In this document: positions 48,272-57,203 of the stretch, piece by piece | How the letters are laid out: every line of letters begins with the position of its first letter | How positions within the stretch are numbered: position 1 is the stretch's first letter | From: Acidobacteriaceae bacterium KBS 146 | GTDB lineage: Bacteria > Acidobacteriota > Terriglobia > Terriglobales > Acidobacteriaceae | Direction of reading: 5' to 3' | Assembly (NCBI GenBank): GCA_000688615.1 | Contig: JHVA01000001.1 | Coordinates: 310,001 to 374,000 of the forward strand | Length of the DNA: 64,000 nucleotides | The notes under the pieces: generated by a model | The model's input: only the letters and a program-made list of their open reading frames with translations | Databases searched by the model: none | What the model was told of the DNA's origin: nothing | Position numbers and translations under genes: made by a program

Positions 48272-50173
48272 ATGCCATCAATTGGACCCTCCAGCTTCGG
48301 AGCACCAGGAATGAAAGCTGCGGATCGACCGATGCGGGGCACCCGGACCGCGTCAGAAACCACGGCCCGGCCAAAGCCGAATTTACAGCGCGTCCTTCCA
48401 GAGATGTGGAAGCTGATGAGGCCGCGGCGCTGGCTTCTGGGTGGCAGCTTTCTGTTGATGGTGATCAACCGTGCGAGCGGATTGGTTCTTCCAGCTTCGA
48501 CCCGGTACCTGATCGACAACGTGATGGGAAAGCATATGCTGCATCAGCTTCCCATCATTATTGGCGTCGTCATTGCCGCGACTGTAATCCAGGGAATTAC
48601 TTCCTATACCCTCACACAGCTGCTCTCGAAGGAAGGCCAACGCCTGATTGCCGAGCTGCGAATCAAGGCTCAAAGACACATAGGACGTCTCCCTGTCGCC
48701 TTTTATGACGCCAACAGGACCGGAGCACTGGTCGCTCGCATTATGTCCGACGTCGAGGGTGTTAGAAATCTTATCGGCACAGGAATCATTGATTTCCTGG
48801 GAGGCTTGCTGACGGCGCTTTTTGCGTTTGGATATCTCATTCATCTCAGCGTGCAGATGACCATTATCACGTTCGTTATTCTGCTCGTGTTTGGTCTTAT
48901 CCTGCAGCGTGCCTTCAAGACGATTCGGCCGATTTTCAGGGAGAGGTCGAAGATTAACTCTGAGGTGACGGGGAGGCTTACCGAGTCGCTCGGTGGCGTC
49001 CGCGTGATCAAGGGCTACCACGCTGAGGAGAGCGAAGCGCGGGTGTTTGCTAGTGGAGCCCATCGGCTGCTTGCCAACGTTATCTCATCGTTGACGGCGC
49101 AGTCGCTGATGTCCCTGGCGTCTACTATGGTTCTCGGAGTTGTCGGCACTCTGGTGATGTATCTCGGCGCGCATCAGGTGGTTGCCGGCAAGTTGACGAC
49201 CGGCGGTTATGTCACGTACGTGATGTTTCTCGCGTTTATGATTGCCCCAATCGTGCAACTGGTATCCATCGGGACGCAGCTTACAGAAGCCGCGGCTGGC
49301 CTGGACCGAACTGCAGAGCTTCTTTCGGAGCAGACCGAAGACGACGAGCCTGCTCGCATCCATGCTCTCGAGAGCATCCGGGGCGAAGTCGTGTTTGACA
49401 ACGTAACTTTCGCCTATGAGCCTGAAAAGCCTGTCCTGCATGGAATCAGCTTCGCGTCGCATCCCGGCACGGTGACGGCACTGGTCGGCTCCTCCGGTTC
49501 CGGCAAATCGACGATTATCTCCCTGATCTGCGCCTTTCATACCGCCACAAGTGGGCAGGTGCTGGTGGACGGTGTCGACCTGGCTACCGTGCAGCTGGCA
49601 AGCTATCGCAGTCAGCTGGGAGTTGTGCTGCAGGAGACATTTCTCTTTGACGGCACGATCCGGGAGAACATCCTCTTCTCTCATCCGACGGCGACGGAAC
49701 AACAATTTGAAGAGGCATGCCGCATCGCTCGCGTCGATGAGTTTGCGGAACGGTTCCCGGAGGGATACGGGACGATCGTCGGTGAGCGTGGGGTCAAACT
49801 CTCAGGCGGCCAGCGGCAGAGGCTCTCTATCGCTCGTGCGATTCTGGCGAACCCTCGGATTCTCATCCTCGACGAGGCGACAAGCTCCCTCGATTCTGAA
49901 TCTGAGGCGATGATTCAGGCTGGACTTAATCATCTGATGCAGGGAAGAACGACCTTCGTCATTGCGCATCGATTATCGACGATTCGCCGTGCAGACCAGA
50001 TTCTCGTCATCGAACAGGGAAACATCCTGGAGCGCGGAACCCACGAATCACTCTATGCCTTCGCAGGCCGCTACTACGATCTGTACACCCGTCAACATGG
50101 CCTTGAGACGAACCTGTTTCTCGCGCCTGGCGAAGGAGATAAGGTAGAGGAGACTGAAACGACGGAAGTCTAG
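48272..50173 (+). CDS. MsbA-like ABC exporter (half-transporter)
   Basis: A 633-residue fused permease-ATPase. Six membrane helices (about 40-320) and a nucleotide-binding domain (about 370-600) with Walker A GSSGSGKST, signature KLSGGQRQR, Walker B ILILDEATSSLD and the switch H in IAHRLST. The family exports lipids (MsbA), drugs or peptides; substrate cannot be told. Start is uncertain: ATG at 48272 is used, an in-frame ATG at 48311 is possible; TACACT lies nine bases before 48272 and there is no clear ribosome site. Confidence 0.9.
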   Translation: MPSIGPSSFGAPGMKAADRPMRGTRTASETTARPKPNLQRVLPEMWKLMRPRRWLLGGSFLLMVINRASGLVLPASTRYLIDNVMGKHMLHQLPIIIGVVIAATVIQGITSYTLTQLLSKEGQRLIAELRIKAQRHIGRLPVAFYDANRTGALVARIMSDVEGVRNLIGTGIIDFLGGLLTALFAFGYLIHLSVQMTIITFVILLVFGLILQRAFKTIRPIFRERSKINSEVTGRLTESLGGVRVIKGYHAEESEARVFASGAHRLLANVISSLTAQSLMSLASTMVLGVVGTLVMYLGAHQVVAGKLTTGGYVTYVMFLAFMIAPIVQLVSIGTQLTEAAAGLDRTAELLSEQTEDDEPARIHALESIRGEVVFDNVTFAYEPEKPVLHGISFASHPGTVTALVGSSGSGKSTIISLICAFHTATSGQVLVDGVDLATVQLASYRSQLGVVLQETFLFDGTIRENILFSHPTATEQQFEEACRIARVDEFAERFPEGYGTIVGERGVKLSGGQRQRLSIARAILANPRILILDEATSSLDSESEAMIQAGLNHLMQGRTTFVIAHRLSTIRRADQILVIEQGNILERGTHESLYAFAGRYYDLYTRQHGLETNLFLAPGEGDKVEETETTEV

Positions 50174-50195
50174 CAGTCGCTTCAGTCCGCCTCGT

Positions 50196-52328
50196 TTACT
50201 TTTCGGCATTTAGCTCACGCAGAAGAAATGCGTAGTCGAAGGCGATCTCCTTGAGGTAGTCATAACGGCCTGAAGCTCCTCCATGACCAGCGTCCATGTT
50301 GATATGCAGCAGGAGAGGGGCATCGTTCTTCTTCAACGTCCTCAGTTTGGCGACATACTTGGCTGGTTCCCAGTACATGACCTGCGAGTCATTGAGGCTG
50401 GTTTTCACCAGCATCGCCGGATAGTCTCCTGCCTTGAGATTGTCATACGGAGAATAGGAGCGCATGTACTCAAACGCTTCCGGCTCATTCGGATTTCCCC
50501 ACTCTTCGTATTCGGCAACCGTCAAGGGAAGTGAGGCGTCGAGCATGGTATTCATCACGTCGACGAAGGGGACGTGGGACAGGACGACACGGAAGAGATC
50601 GGGCCGTTCGTTCACAACCGCTCCCATTAGGAGCCCACCCGCGCTCCCCCCTTCAATGGCAACCCTGCCTTTTGCCCCATATCCTTGTGCCACAAGAGCT
50701 TCGGTAGTCGCGATGAAGTCGGTGAAGGTATTCCGCTTCACCATCATCTTTCCGGCGTCGTGCCATGTATCTCCTAGGTCTCCACCGCCCCGGATGTGTG
50801 CGTAGGCGAGTACGAGACCACGATCGAGCAGGCAGAGCCGTGCGGGGCTGAAGCCTACCGGCAACGGATAGCCGTACGATCCGTATCCGTAGATATAGAG
50901 TGCATTGGTGCCATTCTTCTGAAACCGGTCTCTGCGGTAGACCAAGGAGACCGGAACGCGAACTCCATCGGAGGCCGTGATCCATAGCCGCTCAGAGGCA
51001 TAGTTCGCACGGTCGAAGCCGCCGGGAATCTCCTGTTCTTTGAGCAGCTTCGAGGCACCCGACTGAATGTCGTACTCGTAAACCGATGCCGGAGAGACGA
51101 GGGACTGATAGCTGTAGCGGAATTTAGCCGTGTCAAACTCCCGGTTGATGTGCCCCATCGCGGTATAAGTGGGCTCAGGAAAGTGGATTTTTTGGGGAGC
51201 TTGGACTGTGCTGTCGGGATTGAAGAGACAGACCGAGAGTGAGGTGAGGCCCTGTTCTCGCTTGGAGAGAACGCAGAACCTGCCAAATACGTCGAAATCT
51301 TCCAGTGGGGATTCTTTGTCTTCCGGGAGGAACTCTCTCCAGGACTCCCGGCCGCCGCCGTCAACAGGAACGGTTACGACCCGGAAGTTCTTGCCGGTAT
51401 CGTTGACTCGGATATAGAAGAGACCATTCCTGTGATCGACGTAGTATTCCTGCTCGTCCAACCGTGGAGCAATGACTAGAAAAACGCCGCCAGGAGTGTC
51501 GGCGGCTAGATAGCTGCACTCATTGGTGGTGTGGCTGCCGGCCTCCATCATCAGATATTTGCCGTCGCGGGTCTTTCCTACGCCTAGATTGAAGCGCTCA
51601 TCTCTCTCTTCGTAGACCAGCGCGTCGTCACCGCTCGATTCATTCAGCGAATGGCGAAATAGTTTGTCCTGACGCTTCGTCACCTCATCTTCGGTGGTGT
51701 AGAAGAGAGTTCGCGAATCCTCCGCCCAGACCAGTGAGCCTACGCGCTCGGCAGTGTCCGGATAATCTGATCCGGTCACGAGATTTCGAATGTGCAGCGT
51801 GTACTGGCGAAAACCCGTATTGTCGGTGGAGTAGGCCAGCTTCTCCCCGTCCGGGCTGACGCTCATGCCGCCCACCGACATAAATGCCTGCCCCTCGGCC
51901 AGCTCATTGACGTTGAGGATCACCTGTTCCGGCTGGGCGTCGTCGTAGTCCTCTCCAACGGCCTTCCGTCGGCAATGAATGGCATATTGGCTCCCTTCTA
52001 CAGTGCGGGTGTAGTAGTACCAGCCTCTGTCACGGAAGGGAACCGACTCATCGGTCTCCTTGATGTGCGAAAGCATCTCCGCGTAGAGTTTTGCCTGCAA
52101 CTCTTCGGTGGGCTTCATGATCCCGGCTGTGTAGGCATTTTCGCCTTCGAGATACTGCAACACCTCGGGCGATCCTTTATCGCGCATCCAGCGATAGTCA
52201 TCCTCCAGGGTATGCCCGTGAATCGTGGTCGGTGTGGGTTCCCGGCGTGCTTTGGGAGGAGCTACAGCTGTCGACGGCAATATGGCCGCGTCGCTTGACT
52301 TCGGTGTGGTTTCAGTTATCTTTTCCAT
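50196..52328 (-). CDS. ptrB: Oligopeptidase B (S9A serine peptidase)
   Basis: A 710-residue cytosolic peptidase that cleaves oligopeptides after Arg or Lys. A seven-bladed propeller (about 80-420) gates the C-terminal alpha/beta-hydrolase domain. The nucleophile is S562 in GGSAGGLLMGAVVN, with the acid in SLNDSQVMYWEP and the histidine in MDAGHGGASGR. YEEWGNP and DDYRWMRD near the N-terminus also mark oligopeptidase B. No export signal is seen. Converges with the exporter gene, 22 bases apart. Confidence 0.94.
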   Translation of the reverse strand: MEKITETTPKSSDAAILPSTAVAPPKARREPTPTTIHGHTLEDDYRWMRDKGSPEVLQYLEGENAYTAGIMKPTEELQAKLYAEMLSHIKETDESVPFRDRGWYYYTRTVEGSQYAIHCRRKAVGEDYDDAQPEQVILNVNELAEGQAFMSVGGMSVSPDGEKLAYSTDNTGFRQYTLHIRNLVTGSDYPDTAERVGSLVWAEDSRTLFYTTEDEVTKRQDKLFRHSLNESSGDDALVYEERDERFNLGVGKTRDGKYLMMEAGSHTTNECSYLAADTPGGVFLVIAPRLDEQEYYVDHRNGLFYIRVNDTGKNFRVVTVPVDGGGRESWREFLPEDKESPLEDFDVFGRFCVLSKREQGLTSLSVCLFNPDSTVQAPQKIHFPEPTYTAMGHINREFDTAKFRYSYQSLVSPASVYEYDIQSGASKLLKEQEIPGGFDRANYASERLWITASDGVRVPVSLVYRRDRFQKNGTNALYIYGYGSYGYPLPVGFSPARLCLLDRGLVLAYAHIRGGGDLGDTWHDAGKMMVKRNTFTDFIATTEALVAQGYGAKGRVAIEGGSAGGLLMGAVVNERPDLFRVVLSHVPFVDVMNTMLDASLPLTVAEYEEWGNPNEPEAFEYMRSYSPYDNLKAGDYPAMLVKTSLNDSQVMYWEPAKYVAKLRTLKKNDAPLLLHINMDAGHGGASGRYDYLKEIAFDYAFLLRELNAEK

Positions 52329-52456
52329 CGCTCACAAAAGCATACCGCGTCTCGACTGAAAGCACGGGCAACCCTAAGTTGCTGTACTGCACTAATGAAG
52401 CAGCACCATTGGAAGTTTCCGTTTAGGACTACAATGATTCGCCGAAGGAGGCCTTT

Positions 52457-53128
52457 ATGAGACGGTTCGTTCTCCCTGCTGTTGCCTTTTGTTCCCTGGT
52501 GATACCCACGCCTTCTCTGTTTGCACAAATGCAGGCTCCTGGTCCGCAGACGCAGCCCACTGAGCCGGGCCGTCCAACCGCCCCTACGCCATCCATGCAG
52601 GACTCCAGCGGTGCCCCCGGAGATTCAGCCCAGCAGATGAAAGACAAGATGTTTCTGCGTGACGCTGCCCAGGGTGGACTGGCCGAAGTGGAGCTTGGCA
52701 AGCTGGCCAGCCAAAAGGGCTCAAGCGAAGAGGTCCAGGCCTTTGGCAAACGAATGGTGGAGGATCACACAAAGTTAAACGAGCAGCTGGCCCAGCTTGC
52801 GGATACGATTGGAGCCCGGCTTCCAAAGAAGATGGGTAAGGACCAGCAGGCCGAGTACGACAAGCTCTCAGCGCTCTCCGGCGAGGAGTTCGACAAGGAA
52901 TACATCACATTTATGGTGAAAGATCACCACATGGATCTCCGCGAATTTCGGATGGAAGGCAGTACAACGCATGACGCGGATCTCAAAGCCGCTGTCGATG
53001 AAGGAGCTGGAGTGATTCGAGAGCACATGATCGCCGCAGACAAGATGGCTCATGCGCGGGGAATTCAAATGCCCGGACATCCGCATCATCCTTCGGATGG
53101 CACGCCGCCGCCAGCGCCTCCCCAGTAA
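52457..53128 (+). CDS. Secreted DUF4142 protein
   Basis: A 223-residue exported protein with a signal peptide (about 1-23, ending SLFA), a Pro/Gln/Thr-rich linker (about 25-60) and a DUF4142 four-helix, ferritin-like domain (about 65-200: FLRDAAQGGLAEVELGKLA, GKRMVEDHTKLNEQL, EYITFMVKDHHMDLREF). The His/Pro-rich tail ends HPSDGTPPPAPPQ. Function unknown; relatives occur in stress-inducible envelope sets. GGAGG is six bases before the ATG. Confidence 0.9.
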   Translation: MRRFVLPAVAFCSLVIPTPSLFAQMQAPGPQTQPTEPGRPTAPTPSMQDSSGAPGDSAQQMKDKMFLRDAAQGGLAEVELGKLASQKGSSEEVQAFGKRMVEDHTKLNEQLAQLADTIGARLPKKMGKDQQAEYDKLSALSGEEFDKEYITFMVKDHHMDLREFRMEGSTTHDADLKAAVDEGAGVIREHMIAADKMAHARGIQMPGHPHHPSDGTPPPAPPQ

Positions 53129-53206
53129 ATGTGCTGAGGTTGCGTGCATGTCAAATCCCGCTGCTCTCAATTTCCGGAGAATAAAGAAGCGTAGAATGAC
53201 GAGGAT

Positions 53207-54001
53207 ATGAGCCGCATCTCGCGAGGGCTGGGAATTACTTTGCTACTGTTTCTGCCGATAGCTCTTTTCGGCGAATCGGTGAAGTCTCTTCCAGCGCCCA
53301 CAGGCTACATCAGTGATTTTGCGGGAGTGCTTTCACCCACCACCAAGCAGGAGATGGAGACCCTCTGCGGGCAGGTGGACCGTCAGGCCCATGCTCAGAT
53401 TGCAGTTGTGACGATCAAGCAGCTCGACGATGACCAAACGATCGAGGAGTTCGCTACCGAGCTTGAGGACAAGTGGGGCGTCGGCAACAAGGACGATCGT
53501 GGCGTCCTGATGGTTCTGGTGATGACTCCCAGGCGCGGAAGGATTGAAGTCGGCTACGGCCTTGAGGGAATCCTCAACGATGCCAAGGTTGGAGATATCG
53601 GACGCTCCATGGTTCCGGCGGCGAACCGAGGTGATTACAACACGGCGGTGCCCCTGGGAGTGCGGCAGCTTGCCGGCATCATCGCTCAGGATGCCGGAGT
53701 AACTCTAACCCTTCCAGGCCACCCGTATGGGCGGCAGGTTCCTCAACGGCAGGCGGCTCCACTTACCCTGACGCAGGTCCTTATCGGCGGCGGAGCGATT
53801 CTGCTGTTGCTCTTCGTTCTGGCCCGCACCGGTAATATCGGATTGATCTTTTTTCTGCTCGGAAGCCTGATGGGCGGAGGGCGGGGAGGCGGCTATCGCG
53901 GAGGAGACGATCGTGACGGCTGGGGTGGTGGCGGTGGCGATGGAGGCGGATTCGGCGGTTTTGGCGGTGGCAGGTCGGGCGGCGGCGGGGCAAGCTTTTA
54001 G
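53207..54001 (+). CDS. TPM-domain membrane protein (YgcG family)
   Basis: A 264-residue protein with a signal peptide (about 1-23), a TPM domain facing the periplasm (about 30-155: YISDFAGVLSP, IAVVTIKQLDDDQTIEEFATEL, GVLMVLVMTPRRGRIEVGYGLEG), a membrane segment (about 187-222) and a Gly-rich tail with G-G-G repeats ending SGGGGASF. TPM proteins are commonly paired with LemA, as here. TAGAAT lies nine bases before the ATG. Confidence 0.9.
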   Translation: MSRISRGLGITLLLFLPIALFGESVKSLPAPTGYISDFAGVLSPTTKQEMETLCGQVDRQAHAQIAVVTIKQLDDDQTIEEFATELEDKWGVGNKDDRGVLMVLVMTPRRGRIEVGYGLEGILNDAKVGDIGRSMVPAANRGDYNTAVPLGVRQLAGIIAQDAGVTLTLPGHPYGRQVPQRQAAPLTLTQVLIGGGAILLLLFVLARTGNIGLIFFLLGSLMGGGRGGGYRGGDDRDGWGGGGGDGGGFGGFGGGRSGGGGASF

Positions 54002-54095
54002 TGTGGGTGCATACCGAGATCTGGGGAATGATACAGTACAGCCGAGACGCCTTTCGGCCATGTAAAGCTCAAGAAAGGAAACCGGTTCGAGACAA

Positions 54096-54680
54096 ATGAA
54101 ACCTTTATGGATTGTTCTGGGCGTTGTTGGCCTCATCATTGTGCTCCTCCTTTTTGCAGGCGGAAGCTATGTAAGTACCAAAAACACATTGGTCCAGAAA
54201 AATGAGGCGATCAACCAGGCCTATTCGCAGGTCAATATCGTACAACAGCGACGTTTGGACCTGATTCCAAACCTGGTTGCTTCGGTCAAAGGCTATGTGG
54301 CTGAAGAATCGACCATTCTTACCAACATCGCCAACGCCCGTGCAGGTGTGCTGGCGGCGGGGTCGGACCACTCGGCCAACATCGATGCCAATCGGAAGCT
54401 CGACGTCGCTCTAGGGCCGTTCTTCCGGCTGCAGGAACAGTACCCTAACCTGAAGGGTAACGATCAGTTCATGCGCCTGAACGATGAGCTGGCCGGCACG
54501 GAAAATCGCATTGCTGTGGAAAGGCAGCGGTACAACCGTGTTCTTGAGGATTACAATGTCTACGTTCGGCAGTTCCCAAACAGTATCTGGGCCGGCATGG
54601 CCGGTTTCCACTACCGGGATGAGTATTTCAAGGGGAACCCTGAAAACAGTGTCGCGCCCAAGGTCGACTTCTCGAAGTAA
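54096..54680 (+). CDS. lemA: LemA family protein
   Basis: A 194-residue protein anchored by one N-terminal membrane helix (about 4-24), with a coiled four-helix domain bearing the LemA core YSQVNIVQQRRLDLIPNLVASVKGY, then NDELAGTENRIAVERQRYN and NSIWAGMAGFHYRDEYF. Function is not established; LemA and TPM proteins form a conserved pair. A strong terminator follows. Confidence 0.94.
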   Translation: MKPLWIVLGVVGLIIVLLLFAGGSYVSTKNTLVQKNEAINQAYSQVNIVQQRRLDLIPNLVASVKGYVAEESTILTNIANARAGVLAAGSDHSANIDANRKLDVALGPFFRLQEQYPNLKGNDQFMRLNDELAGTENRIAVERQRYNRVLEDYNVYVRQFPNSIWAGMAGFHYRDEYFKGNPENSVAPKVDFSK

Positions 54681-54707
54681 ATCCGAAGCCGAGTGAACCT
54701 TGGCACG

Positions 54708-54746
54708 AAAAAAGGCCGTCGTTCTTCAACGACGGCCTTTCTTATT
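54708..54746. terminator. Bidirectional terminator between lemA and the STAS gene
   Basis: A perfect 13-bp stem AAAGGCCGTCGTT (54711-54723) with its complement at 54728-54740, loop CTTC, A-run before and TTTCTTATTT after. Serves both convergent genes. Confidence 0.93.
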
Positions 54747-54757
54747 TGGAGTGGAGT

Positions 54758-55105
54758 TTACTTGGTGAAGGAGGATACCGCGGTGGCTTCGTCATCGCGT
54801 ACGTCGAAGACGGTGTAGAGTTTGGTGATCTGAAGGAGATCCTGAACCTTCTTGGTCAGATTGAGCAGCTTCAGTTCACCCCCGGCATTTTTCACTGTCG
54901 TAAATGCGCTGACGAGTTCTCCGATGCCCGAGCTGTCAATGTAATTGATGTCAGCCAGGTTCAAAAGAATCTGCTTCTGCCCCTTCGCCAGCAGGTCGCG
55001 AACCGTGTCGCGAACTGTTACGCTGCCTTCGCCCAGGGTGATGCGGCCGCTCAGATCCAGGATAGTGACGCCGTCCACTTGGCGAGTAGATACTTTCATG
55101 CTCAT
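54758..55105 (-). CDS. STAS-domain anti-sigma factor antagonist (RsbV/SpoIIAA-like)
   Basis: A 115-residue STAS protein. The phosphorylation site lies at S58/S59 in YIDSSGIGELVSAF, and DLSGRITLGEGS opens the domain. In partner-switching systems the unphosphorylated form releases a regulator from the kinase. It follows the kinase gene by 14 bases. AGGAG lies ten bases before the ATG; an in-frame second ATG at 55099 is possible. No sigma factor is adjacent. Confidence 0.92.
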   Translation of the reverse strand: MSMKVSTRQVDGVTILDLSGRITLGEGSVTVRDTVRDLLAKGQKQILLNLADINYIDSSGIGELVSAFTTVKNAGGELKLLNLTKKVQDLLQITKLYTVFDVRDDEATAVSSFTK

Positions 55106-55119
55106 GTTTGCTGTTCTCC

Positions 55120-55647
55120 TTAGGTCCCCGACTTCGCGGGTGTGCGGTGCTTAATGAGGGTGAGCTCGGTACCGGGATGCAACTTGCGAAAGTTTACCTC
55201 ATCCATGAAAGATCGAATCAGAAAGATGCCGCGTCCTGATCCACGCAGGATGTTTTCCGGAGCGAGCGGGTCGGGGAGTGTGCTTGGGTCAAGCCCGGGG
55301 CCCTGGTCCGTGATTCGAATCACAAGGTCGTTCGAGGTGGTTTCGAAAGAAGCCGTGATGTGCTTGCCCATATCATAGGCGTTTCCGTGCAGTACGGCAT
55401 TGACGGCTGCTTCCCGTACCGCCATGGCGATATAGGGAATGGCTTCTTCGTCGAATCCGGCGCGTTGAGCATATTGCTCGGCAGTTTGCTCAATCTTATT
55501 CACACTATCCAGTGTCGAATCGAGAGTGTAACTGACGCGGCTTGTCGTTGAGTCGGCCAAGGATGTCCTTGAAGTTCTTGTGTGCCCGTCGTCAATGGCA
55601 GACAACAGCGATGATGGCAGTGTGCTTGTGCTTTCCACGAATGTCAA
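55120..55647 (-). CDS. RsbW-type anti-sigma Ser/Thr kinase
   Basis: A 175-residue GHKL-fold kinase. An extended Ser/Thr-rich N-terminus (about 1-45) precedes the ATPase domain with N-box VREAAVNAVLHGNAYDM, G1 box ITDQGPGLDP and GRGIFLIRSFMDEV. It should phosphorylate the STAS protein encoded next and bind an unknown target. The start is TTG with GGGAG seven bases upstream. Confidence 0.92.
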   Translation of the reverse strand: MTFVESTSTLPSSLLSAIDDGHTRTSRTSLADSTTSRVSYTLDSTLDSVNKIEQTAEQYAQRAGFDEEAIPYIAMAVREAAVNAVLHGNAYDMGKHITASFETTSNDLVIRITDQGPGLDPSTLPDPLAPENILRGSGRGIFLIRSFMDEVNFRKLHPGTELTLIKHRTPAKSGT

Positions 55648-55912
55648 GATTTGCTCCCTCGCTCCTGCATCTCAACGCCGGAGGCTGTACCGCCCGGAAG
55701 TTCCTACCTAAACACAACATCTACCCTATCGGCAAATCAGGTGCGCTAACATGCGAAGAAAAGGACATTTGCTTCCGATCGTTCGTTACCTCGGTTTGTT
55801 CCGGTTCTTCAGGTTTGAACCCATACTCTTCCGGCGACAGCGGGTTGTGGCGGGGAGCGGCAGACCTCTCAAGTTTTCACGGAATATCTGGTAATCTCGC
55901 GCGAGTAACCCT

Positions 55913-57172
55913 ATGACTCGACATGGCAATCTCAAAACGACAGTCTCCGCCTTGGTCGGCAGCGCCCTGACCGATGCGCAGGGTGCGTTTCTCGGGCGTG
56001 TGCATGAATTTGCGGTTTTGCCCGGCGACGATTCCTCACGGGTGCTGGGGTTCCTGATCAAGCCCTCAGGCAAACGCAACGGGAATCAGGGCACGCTTGC
56101 TCAAATAAAAGATGTGGAGAGATCTGCCCATGGACTTCGCCTGAGGAACGGGACGGCCCTCATTGAGACCCCTCAGGATGCTGCGCTTGTTCTCCTGGAG
56201 CGCGATCTGCTTGATCAGCAGATCATCGACGTTCATGGACGTAAGGTTGTACGGGTCAATGATGTGAACATGGATTGGGAGGAGACATCCGACTCCACCC
56301 TCGCCCTGCGAATTGTCGAAGTAGAGGTAGGCCTTCGTGGAGCCGTTCGACGTCTGCTCAAGGGCCTGCCTGTGACCACCGTCGACCGCCTGGCGTGTCG
56401 CTTCAGTCCAAGCGTTATTCCGTGGGAGTTTGTCGATCTTATCGACCCCGCGCGCAGGGTTCGCCTCAAGGTCGATCAGGATCATCTTTCACAGATGCAT
56501 CCATCGGATATCGCGGACATCCTTGAAGAACTTGCCCCTCCCGAACGCCAAGCGTTGTTCAGAAGCCTGAATGAAGAGGTTGCGGCGGAAACGCTGGAGG
56601 AGGTTGAACCCAAGCTTCAGAAATCCCTCATTCAGTCTCTGGACTCGGAACAAGTGGCCGGCATCGTCGAAGAGATGGATCCCGGCGCAGCGGCAGATCT
56701 GCTTGCCGAGCTTTCGGAAGAAAAGTCCGAGGCGATCCTTGAGGAGATGGATCCGGAGGAGCGCCAGGAGGTCGAAGAGCTTCTCGAGTTTTCGCAGGAT
56801 TCCGCTGCTGGACGGATGACCACCGAATACGTTGCTCTGCCGGCGACCGGCACCACCGCGGACGTTCACACAGCGATACGCCAGTTCGAAGGCGATATCG
56901 AACTCATTACCGACATCTACCTTCTCGACGCCGAGGAGCGCCCCTTCGCGGTGATCCCCATCGTTCATGTCCTTCTGGCAACCTCTACGGATCTTCTCTC
57001 CGACCTGACTCGGGGGCATTTAGTCACCTGTCAGGTCGACACCTCAGGCCGAAAAGTTGCCGAGCTCTTCGATAAATACAATCTCCGCTCTCTTCCAGTC
57101 GTCGATACAGATCGAAGGCTGGTCGGTGTCGTTCATGCTGAGCAGGTGATCGCCCTGTTACGGGAGAAATAA
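55913..57172 (+). CDS. PRC-barrel, MgtE N-domain and CBS protein without channel
   Basis: A 419-residue soluble protein. PRC-barrel-like repeats (about 8-140: VGSALTDAQGAFLGRVHEF; VHGRKVVRVNDV), then an MgtE intracellular N-domain of superhelical repeats (about 190-290: MHPSDIADILEELAPPERQALF; EEMDPGAAADLLAEL; LEEMDPEERQEVEELL), then two CBS domains (about 295-415). The MgtE magnesium-channel membrane domain is missing. It may sense magnesium or regulate a separate channel. Ribosome site is weak. Confidence 0.9.
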   Translation: MTRHGNLKTTVSALVGSALTDAQGAFLGRVHEFAVLPGDDSSRVLGFLIKPSGKRNGNQGTLAQIKDVERSAHGLRLRNGTALIETPQDAALVLLERDLLDQQIIDVHGRKVVRVNDVNMDWEETSDSTLALRIVEVEVGLRGAVRRLLKGLPVTTVDRLACRFSPSVIPWEFVDLIDPARRVRLKVDQDHLSQMHPSDIADILEELAPPERQALFRSLNEEVAAETLEEVEPKLQKSLIQSLDSEQVAGIVEEMDPGAAADLLAELSEEKSEAILEEMDPEERQEVEELLEFSQDSAAGRMTTEYVALPATGTTADVHTAIRQFEGDIELITDIYLLDAEERPFAVIPIVHVLLATSTDLLSDLTRGHLVTCQVDTSGRKVAELFDKYNLRSLPVVDTDRRLVGVVHAEQVIALLREK

Positions 57173-57203
57173 CAAAGTTCGCTCTAGCGGATAATAGATT
57201 GGA

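Noticed and set aside
53880..53995. Gly-rich repeat at the end of the TPM gene as a tandem DNA repeat
   Set aside because: It encodes the usual glycine-rich tail of TPM-domain proteins and shows no regular DNA period.
55751..55894. 47-codon frame starting MRRKGHLLPIVRYLG
   Set aside because: Arg/Phe-rich, no ribosome site and no family resemblance; more likely the promoter region between rsbW and the MgtE-N gene.
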